From Pseudoxanthomonas sp. J35 (GTDB lineage Bacteria > Pseudomonadota > Gammaproteobacteria > Xanthomonadales > Xanthomonadaceae), in contig NZ_AZVB01000014.1 of NCBI RefSeq assembly GCF_000513995.1, forward strand, positions 1 to 64,000: a stretch of DNA of 64,000 nucleotides, written 5' to 3'. The position numbers and the translations under genes are program-made. Of this stretch, positions 56,919 to 64,000 are shown in pieces (the stretch's first letter is position 1; every line of letters begins with the position of its first letter). Below the pieces are notes generated by a model. The model did no database searches, was not told the DNA's origin, and was given only the letters and a program-made list of their open reading frames with translations.

Positions 56919-57995
56919 ATGATCGCCCAGCCGTCCCCGCCGATACCCCCGCTGGACCCGCGCGCGCGGCAGCTGCTGCGCACCCTGATCGAGCGCTACA
57001 TCCGCGACGGCGAACCGGTCGGCTCGCAGACCCTGGCCAGGCTGTCGGGGCTGGACGTGAGCCCGGCCACGATCCGCAACATCCTCGCCGACCTGGAGGA
57101 CAGCGGCCTGCTCAGCTCGCCGCACGCGTCGGCCGGGCGGGTGCCGACCGCGCAGGGCTACCGGGTGTTCGTCGACAGCCTGCTGCAGGTCAAGTCGCTG
57201 GGCGAGCGCGAGCTGGCCCGGCTGCGCGCCGAGCTGACCGCCGGCACGCCCGGCACCCAGGCCCTGCTGGGCAACACCTCCGAGCTGCTGTCGGCGATGA
57301 CCCATTTCGTCGGCGTGGTCAGCGCGCCGCAGCGCGGCCAGTTCGCCTTCCGCCAGATCGACTTCGTGCCGCTGGGTGGGCGCCGGGTACTGGCCATCGT
57401 GGTGTTCGCCGATGGCGAGGTGCAGAACCGGGTGATCGAGCCGCAGCGGGTGTTCGAACCGGCCGAGCTGGAACGGGTCGCCAACTACCTCAACGCCCAC
57501 TGCAGCGGCCGCCCGCTGGCGCAGATCCGGGCCATGCTGCTGGACGAGCTGCGCCAGGCCCGCGACGAGATGGAGCAGCTGCTGTCGCAGTCGGTGGAGC
57601 TGGCCGCGCAGGCGCTGGAACCACCGGACGAGGACATGGTCGTGGCCGGCCAGACGCGGCTGATGGGGCTGCAGGACCTGTCCGACCTGGAGCGGTTGCG
57701 CGAACTGTTCGAGGCCTTCGCCCGCAAGCGCGAGATCCTGCAGCTGCTCGAGCGCACCCAGCGCGCCCCCGGGGTGCGCATCTTCATCGGCGAGGAAACC
57801 GGCCTGGTCCCGCTGGAGGGCATCTCGGTGGTCGCCGCCCCGTACGCGGCCGGCGGCCAGGTGCTGGGCGTGCTGGGCGTGATCGGCCCGACCCGGATGG
57901 CCTACGACAAGGTGATCCCGGTGGTCCAGGCCACCGCCGACCTGCTCGGTTCGGCGTTGCAGGTTCCCGGCGAGGATCCCGAATCCCTGCCTTGA
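56919..57995 (+). CDS. hrcA: Heat-inducible transcription repressor HrcA
   Basis: A 358-residue repressor of class I heat-shock genes. The winged-helix N-terminus has LDPRARQLLRTLIERYI and LDVSPATIRNILADLE with SPHASAGRVPTAQGYRVFVDSLL. The GAF-like domain has GEVQNRVI, and the C-terminus has GVLGVIGPTRMAYDKVIPVV. ATG 56919 is preferred over the in-frame ATG at 56892. No CIRCE element (TTAGCACTC and its inverse) is visible near hrcA, grpE or dnaK, so its target may be groESL elsewhere. Confidence 0.95.
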   Translation: MIAQPSPPIPPLDPRARQLLRTLIERYIRDGEPVGSQTLARLSGLDVSPATIRNILADLEDSGLLSSPHASAGRVPTAQGYRVFVDSLLQVKSLGERELARLRAELTAGTPGTQALLGNTSELLSAMTHFVGVVSAPQRGQFAFRQIDFVPLGGRRVLAIVVFADGEVQNRVIEPQRVFEPAELERVANYLNAHCSGRPLAQIRAMLLDELRQARDEMEQLLSQSVELAAQALEPPDEDMVVAGQTRLMGLQDLSDLERLRELFEAFARKREILQLLERTQRAPGVRIFIGEETGLVPLEGISVVAAPYAAGGQVLGVLGVIGPTRMAYDKVIPVVQATADLLGSALQVPGEDPESLP

Positions 57996-58017
57996 ATCGT
58001 CCCGGCCCGGCCCCCAT
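57991..58017 (+). promoter_or_regulatory. Sigma-32-like promoter for grpE
   Basis: CTTGAAT (57991-57997), 14-base spacer, CCCCAT (58012-58017). The -35 box overlaps the hrcA stop codon. This is close to the heat-shock consensus CTTGAAA-N12-15-CCCCAT. Confidence 0.7.
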
Positions 58018-58064
58018 AGGGTCGGAATAGGCGGCCGGGAGCGCCGCCAGGGAGCCCAATCAGC

Positions 58065-58577
58065 ATGACCGAAGACCAGAACACGCCCCCCGCCGACAAC
58101 GCCGAGGCCAGCCTGGAAGCCCAGCTGCGCGACCAGATCGAGGCGCTGCGCGGGGAGCTGGAGCAGCTGCGCGCCGATTCCCTGCGCGAGCGCGCCGACC
58201 TGGAGAACCAGCGCAAGCGCGTGGCCCGCGACATCGAGATGGCCCGCCGCTTCGCCAACGAGAAGCTGCTGGCCGAGCTGCTGCCGGTGTTCGACAGCCT
58301 CGATGCCGGCCTGGCCGCCGCCGGCGACCAGCCCAGCCCGCTGCGCGACGGCCTCGAGCTGACCCTGCGCCAGCTGCTGAAGGTGGCCAACGACAACGGC
58401 CTGACCGTGGTCGATCCGCTGGGCCAGCCGTTCAATCCCGAGCACCACCAGGCCATCAGCCAGGCTGATCCGGGCGATGCCGCGCCGGGCAGCGTGCTGC
58501 AGGTGTTCCAGAAGGGCTACCTGCTGAACGAGCGCCTGCTGCGCCCGGCCCTGGTCGTGGTCGCGCGCCACGACTGA
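58065..58577 (+). CDS. grpE: Nucleotide exchange factor GrpE
   Basis: A 170-residue dimeric DnaK cofactor. The long N-terminal coiled coil (about 15-75) includes [34 protein letters not shown]. The C-terminal beta-wing has [12 protein letters not shown] and [21 protein letters not shown]. It is in the hrcA-grpE-dnaK-dnaJ cluster, with its own heat-shock promoter. Confidence 0.97.
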   Translation: MTEDQNTPPADNAEASLEAQLRDQIEALRGELEQLRADSLRERADLENQRKRVARDIEMARRFANEKLLAELLPVFDSLDAGLAAAGDQPSPLRDGLELTLRQLLKVANDNGLTVVDPLGQPFNPEHHQAISQADPGDAAPGSVLQVFQKGYLLNERLLRPALVVVARHD

Positions 58578-58602
58578 CCGGTCCCCGCCGCCGCGACGCC
58601 TA

Positions 58603-58628
58603 CTTGAACGGCGCCGGCGGGACCCTAT
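58603..58628 (+). promoter_or_regulatory. Sigma-32-like promoter for dnaK
   Basis: CTTGAAC (58603-58609), 13-base spacer, CCCTAT (58623-58628) followed by CT. It lies 60 bases before the dnaK start and 26 bases after grpE. Confidence 0.65.
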
Positions 58629-58687
58629 CTAGCGAACAGGGCCGACGCAGACCGGCCGGAAAAATTTCCCCGAGGGAGCAAAGACAC

Positions 58688-60612
<1,925 letters not shown>

Positions 60613-60616
<4 letters not shown>

Positions 60617-60730
60617 TTGGTGATTGGTGATTCGTGATTGGAAGGAGCGGGGCCTGGCCCCGCTCTTTCCTCACGGATCGCCTTGGCCTGAAACCGCCTT
60701 TTCGAATCACCAGTAACGAATCACGAATCC
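60613..60730. repeat. Paired GTGATTGG / CGAATCAC repeat arrays flanking a terminator
   Basis: GTGATTGG-type units (three to four copies, 60613-60641) stand before the hairpin, and inverted related units CGAATCACCAGTAACGAATC... (60703-60730) stand after it. Together they bracket the 60645-60668 terminator. A relative array is at 29068-29094. Confidence 0.7.
60645..60668 (+). terminator. Rho-independent terminator between dnaK and dnaJ
   Basis: GAGCGGGG (60645-60652), loop CCTGG, CCCCGCTC (60658-60665), then TTTCC. A short U-run makes it weak to moderate, allowing less dnaJ than dnaK message. Confidence 0.65.
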
Positions 60731-60739
60731 CGGCCTCCA

Positions 60740-61855
60740 ATGAAACGCGACTACTACGAAGTCCTCGGCGTGTCCCGCACCGCCAGCGACGAGGAGCTGA
60801 AGAAGGCTTACCGCCGCTGCGCGATGAAGCACCATCCGGACCGCAACCCGGGCGATGCCCAGGCCGAGGCCCTGTTCAAGGAGTGCAAGGAGGCCTACGA
60901 GGTCCTGTCGGACCCGGCCCGGCGCCGTGCCTACGACGCGCACGGCCACGTCGCGTTCGAACACGGCATGGGCGGTGGCGGCCCGGCCCCGGACATGGGC
61001 GACATCTTCGGCGACATCTTCGGGACCATCTTCGGCGGCGCCGGGCAGCGCGCCGCACGCCGCGGCGCCGACATCGGCTACGTGATGGAGCTGGACCTGG
61101 AGGAGGCCGTCGCCGGCATCGAGAAGCGCATCGAGATTCCGACGCTCGCCGAATGCCACCACTGCCGCGGCAGCGGTTCGGAGGACGGCAAGATCGACAC
61201 CTGCGGCACCTGCCTCGGGCGCGGCCAGGTCCGCTTCCAGCGCGGCATCTTCACCATGCAGCAGACCTGCCCGGATTGTGGCGGCCGCGGCCAGTCGATC
61301 AGCAACCCGTGCAAGCACTGCCACGGCGCCGGCCGCATCGAGGACGAGAAGATCCTGTCGGTGAAGATCCCCGCCGGCGTGGACAGCGGCGACCGCATCC
61401 GCCTGCAGGGCGAGGGCGAGGCCGGCCCGCCGGGAACCCCGCCGGGCGATCTGTACGTGGAAGTGCGCGTGCGCGAGCACGCGATCTTCCGCCGCGACGG
61501 CGACGACCTGCACTGCGAGGTGCCGATCCGCATCTCCCAGGCGGCGCTGGGCGACGTGGTCAACGTGCCCACGCTCGACGGCGAGGCGGAGATCCGCATC
61601 CCCGCCGAGACCCAGACCGGCAAGGTCTTCCGCCTGCGCGGCAAGGGCGTCCGTTCGGTGCGCAGCCGCGCGCCGGGCGACCTGTACTGCCGCGTCGTGG
61701 TCGAGACCCCGGTCAACCTCACCGCCGAGCAGCGCGAGCTGCTGGAGAAGTTCGAGGCCACCTTCACCGGCGAGGAGGGCCGCCGGCATTCGCCGCGTTC
61801 GGCCACCTTCCTCGACGGGGTCAAGTCGTTCTGGGACCGGATGACCTCGTCCTGA
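60740..61855 (+). CDS. dnaJ: Chaperone DnaJ (Hsp40)
   Basis: A 371-residue co-chaperone. The J domain (1-70) has [25 protein letters not shown] and [10 protein letters not shown] Gly-rich linker follows, then four zinc motifs ([36 protein letters not shown]) and the client-binding C-terminal domain. ATG 60740 starts right after the inverted repeat array, with a poor SD. Confidence 0.97.
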   Translation: MKRDYYEVLGVSRTASDEELKKAYRRCAMKHHPDRNPGDAQAEALFKECKEAYEVLSDPARRRAYDAHGHVAFEHGMGGGGPAPDMGDIFGDIFGTIFGGAGQRAARRGADIGYVMELDLEEAVAGIEKRIEIPTLAECHHCRGSGSEDGKIDTCGTCLGRGQVRFQRGIFTMQQTCPDCGGRGQSISNPCKHCHGAGRIEDEKILSVKIPAGVDSGDRIRLQGEGEAGPPGTPPGDLYVEVRVREHAIFRRDGDDLHCEVPIRISQAALGDVVNVPTLDGEAEIRIPAETQTGKVFRLRGKGVRSVRSRAPGDLYCRVVVETPVNLTAEQRELLEKFEATFTGEEGRRHSPRSATFLDGVKSFWDRMTSS

Positions 61856-61934
61856 CATCCGCGCCGCGCGTTCCTGCGGGATTCCGCGGGAAATGCGCCG
61901 GAACCGGCATGGTTCCGTTGCACCTGAAACGCTG

Positions 61935-61957
61935 CGCGCCGCCCACCGGGCGGCGCG
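61935..61957 (+). other. Perfect GC hairpin between dnaJ and pdxY
   Basis: CGCGCCGCCC (61935-61944), loop ACC, GGGCGGCGCG (61948-61957), then TTAGC. It could terminate dnaJ, but lacks a real U-tract, and lies 34 bases before the pdxY start. Confidence 0.45.
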
Positions 61958-61991
61958 TTAGCATGTGGCGTTTCCCCGCAGCACCCACCGC

Positions 61992-62900
61992 ATGAGCGAC
62001 GCACTGGAAAGCCACCTGGTCCACGAACGCCGCAACCGCCCGCAGGGACCGCTGCCGGTGGACCTGGTCTCGGTGCAGTCGCAGCTGGCCTACGGCCATG
62101 CCGGCAACAGTTCGGCGGTGCCGGTGCTGCGCATGCTTGGCGTGCGCGTGGTCGAGGTGCCGACCACGCTGTTCAGCAACACGCCTTTCTACGCGACCCT
62201 GCGCGGCCGCGTGCTGCCCTCCGACTGGGTCGCCGACCTGCTGCGCGGCCTGGACGAGCGCGACGTCACCGCGCGCGTGCCGATGCTGCTGTCGGGCTAT
62301 TTCGGCAGCGTCGCCAACGGCGAGGTCTTCGCCGGGTGGCTCGAACGCCACCACGCCGCCGGCGCCGCGCCGCGCTACCTGCTCGATCCGGTGATCGGCG
62401 ACACCCACACCGGCCCCTATGTCGAACCGGGACTGGAGAAGGTGTTCGTCGAACGGCTGCTGCCGCTGGCGTGGATGGTCACGCCCAACGCCTTCGAACT
62501 CGGGCGCCTGGCCGGCATGCCCGCGCTGCACGAGCCGGATGCGCTGCGCGCGGCCCGCGCGCTGCTCGACCGCGGCCCGGAATGGGTGCTGGCGCACAGC
62601 GTCGCCGGCGAGGGCGACGGGCTGGTGACATTGCTGGTCGGCCGCGAAGGTGCGTGGCGCCTGCATTCGCCGCGCCTGGACGTGGACGTGGCCGGCACCG
62701 GCGACGTGCTCTCGGCGCTGATGGCCACCTTCCTGCTGCGCGGCGACTCTCCGGTGCGGGCCGCCGAACGGGCGCTCGCCGGCTGCCACGCCACCCTGGA
62801 ATCGACCCTGGCCCACGGCTGGGAAGAACTGGACGTGCTGGCCGCGCCGGCCGCCGCGCTTGCGGACGGCGCACCGCGTTTCCCGGCGGAGGCGCTGTGA
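61992..62900 (+). CDS. pdxY: Pyridoxal kinase PdxY
   Basis: A 302-residue ribokinase-family enzyme that phosphorylates pyridoxal to PLP. It has VDLVSVQSQLAYGHAGNSSAVPVL at the start (substrate and cation site), LLDPVIGDTHTGPY, WMVTPNAFELGRLAG and VDVAGTGDVLSALMATFLL (ATP/anion hole with catalytic Asp). It overlaps the next gene by four bases (GTGA). Confidence 0.93.
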   Translation: MSDALESHLVHERRNRPQGPLPVDLVSVQSQLAYGHAGNSSAVPVLRMLGVRVVEVPTTLFSNTPFYATLRGRVLPSDWVADLLRGLDERDVTARVPMLLSGYFGSVANGEVFAGWLERHHAAGAAPRYLLDPVIGDTHTGPYVEPGLEKVFVERLLPLAWMVTPNAFELGRLAGMPALHEPDALRAARALLDRGPEWVLAHSVAGEGDGLVTLLVGREGAWRLHSPRLDVDVAGTGDVLSALMATFLLRGDSPVRAAERALAGCHATLESTLAHGWEELDVLAAPAAALADGAPRFPAEAL

Positions 62901-64000
62901 GCGCAACCCCGGTGCGGCCGCCGGGCGCGCCAGTTATCGGCGTGGTCGGCAGCGCCGGCGCCTATGGCGTCTGGCTGCGCCGCTTCTTCGAGGAATGCAT
63001 GGGCCTGCGCGTGCTCGGCCACGATCCGGCCGATCCGCAAAGCGATCCGTCGGAGCGGCTGCTCGACGAGGCCGAGGTGCTGGTGTTCGCCGCGCCGATC
63101 CGTCACACCCCCGCATTGATCGCCGACTACGCGGCGCGTTCGGCCGGGCGCGAACGCGGCCGGCTGTGGCTGGACATCACCTCGCTCAAACAGGCGCCGG
63201 TGGAGGCGATGCTGGCCTCGCAGGCCGAGGTCGTCGGCCTGCACCCGATGACGGCGCCGCTGAAGACGCCGACCCTGAAGGGCAGGGTGGTGGTGGTCTG
63301 CGAGGCGCGCCTGGATGCGTGGCGGCCCTGGCTGCAGCACCTGCTGGACGCGCTGCAGGGCGAATACGTGCGCACCACGCCCGCCCACCACGACCGGGTC
63401 ATGGCGGCGGTGCAGGCGATGGTGCATGCCGCGCACCTGGGCCAGGCCGGCGCGCTGCGGGGCCTGGCCGCGGAACTGGGCGGGCCGGCGGCGCTGATGC
63501 CGTTCCGTTCGGTGGCCTTCGAGATGGACGCGGCGGTGATCGCACGGATCCTGGCGCTGAACCCGGAGATCTACGAGGACATCCAGTTCGGCAACCCGCA
63601 CGCCGGCGAGGCGCTGGCGCGGCTGGGCGAGGAGATCGAGCGCATGCGGGCGCTGGTGTCGCGTGGCGACGAAGGCGCCCGCGCCGAGTTCCGCCGCCAC
63701 TTCCTCGACGCCAACCGCGAGGCCTGGGGCGAGACGGCAACCGCCGAGGGCAGCTACACCTTCGAGCGCGTCGGCTACCTGCTGGCCGACCTCACCGAGA
63801 CCCGGCGCCTGAGCGTGCACCTGCCCGAGGACCGGGCCGGCTCGCTGCGCGCGCTGCTGGCCGTGTTCGAGGCGCGGGGGATCAGCCTGTCCTCGATCCA
63901 TTCCTCGCGTACCCCGGCCGGCGAGGTGCATTTCCGCATCGGCTTCGACGCCGGCGCGGACGTGGCCCGCCTGCGCGCGGCCGCCGAGGAGATCGACCGC
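62897..64000 (+). CDS. Prephenate dehydrogenase with ACT domain (partial, runs off right edge)
   Basis: The first 368 codons of a TyrA-type enzyme that makes 4-hydroxyphenylpyruvate in tyrosine synthesis. The NAD site is VIGVVGSAGAYGVWLRRFFEE. VFAAPIRHTP, ITSLKQAPVEAM and GLHPMTAPLKTP are conserved. An ACT regulatory domain begins near residue 295 (RLSVHLPEDRAGSLRALLAVF). GTG 62897 overlaps the pdxY stop. The stop codon is beyond the window. The GxGxxG is modified to GSAGAY. Confidence 0.9.
   Translation, partial: MSATPVRPPGAPVIGVVGSAGAYGVWLRRFFEECMGLRVLGHDPADPQSDPSERLLDEAEVLVFAAPIRHTPALIADYAARSAGRERGRLWLDITSLKQAPVEAMLASQAEVVGLHPMTAPLKTPTLKGRVVVVCEARLDAWRPWLQHLLDALQGEYVRTTPAHHDRVMAAVQAMVHAAHLGQAGALRGLAAELGGPAALMPFRSVAFEMDAAVIARILALNPEIYEDIQFGNPHAGEALARLGEEIERMRALVSRGDEGARAEFRRHFLDANREAWGETATAEGSYTFERVGYLLADLTETRRLSVHLPEDRAGSLRALLAVFEARGISLSSIHSSRTPAGEVHFRIGFDAGADVARLRAAAEEIDR

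Noticed and set aside
56787-58064. CIRCE operator near hrcA or grpE
   Set aside because: I looked for TTAGCACTC and its inverted partner in these gaps and did not see it.

Overview
The window is a GC-rich chromosomal segment from a gammaproteobacterium of the Xanthomonadaceae (Lysobacter / Luteimonas / Pseudoxanthomonas type). The evidence is the protein sequences and gene neighbourhoods: recN-hrcA-grpE-dnaK-dnaJ, bamE-fur, smpB-ratA-rnfH, rpsF-rpsR-rplI-dnaB, and a kynurenine-pathway gene cluster. The genus cannot be fixed from the sequence alone.

Region 1 (1-16,963) is foreign DNA. Its left edge is a nest of transposon debris: an IS5-family right end inserted into an IS3-family transposase fragment, which abuts the 3' end of another broken gene. 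It is followed by an almost complete transmissible locus of stress tolerance (tLST, also called LHR or TLPQC): HTH regulator, small heat-shock protein, ClpG/ClpK disaggregase, cardiolipin-synthase-like PLD protein, FtsH, second small heat-shock protein, two YfdX proteins, HdeD, an HPF/sigma-like protein, thioredoxin, a deleted kefB, PsiE, an M48 protease and a DegP-like protease. The right edge is a phage lysozyme relic fused to a 3'-truncated chromosomal gene.

Region 2 (about 16,960-38,720) is mostly core chromosome. On the minus strand it carries an unusual 884-residue protein (muramidase + papain-like protease + alpha/beta hydrolase) and a long gene series: carbonic anhydrase, 3-hydroxyanthranilate dioxygenase, kynureninase, kynurenine monooxygenase, exonuclease I and two DUF proteins. 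Then come a PaiB-like protein, asnS, an A-type Fe-S carrier, a DUF885 metallopeptidase, the S6-S18-L9 ribosomal genes, dnaB, an OmpA-like lipoprotein, an MgtC-family protein and a UdgX-like uracil-DNA glycosylase.

Region 3 (38,722-about 52,275) starts with the tmRNA gene ssrA and a genomic island just downstream of it. The island has a frameshifted integrase relic, a TacA/TacT-type toxin-antitoxin pair, DUF3489 and recombinase debris, then a tight defence operon: AlpA-like HTH, type III modification methyltransferase, type III restriction helicase-nuclease, McrB, McrC and a DUF6155-like protein. A Fic protein with its own palindromic control region closes it. smpB, the partner of tmRNA, lies just past the right end, so the island probably split an ssrA-smpB neighbourhood.

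Region 4 (52,326-64,000) is core chromosome: a DUF2188-like small gene, smpB, ratA, rnfH, bamE, fur, recN, the hrcA-grpE-dnaK-dnaJ heat-shock cluster with sigma-32-like promoters before grpE and dnaK, pdxY, and a prephenate dehydrogenase cut by the window edge. The foreign protein-quality-control genes of region 1 therefore duplicate functions that the host also encodes in region 4.
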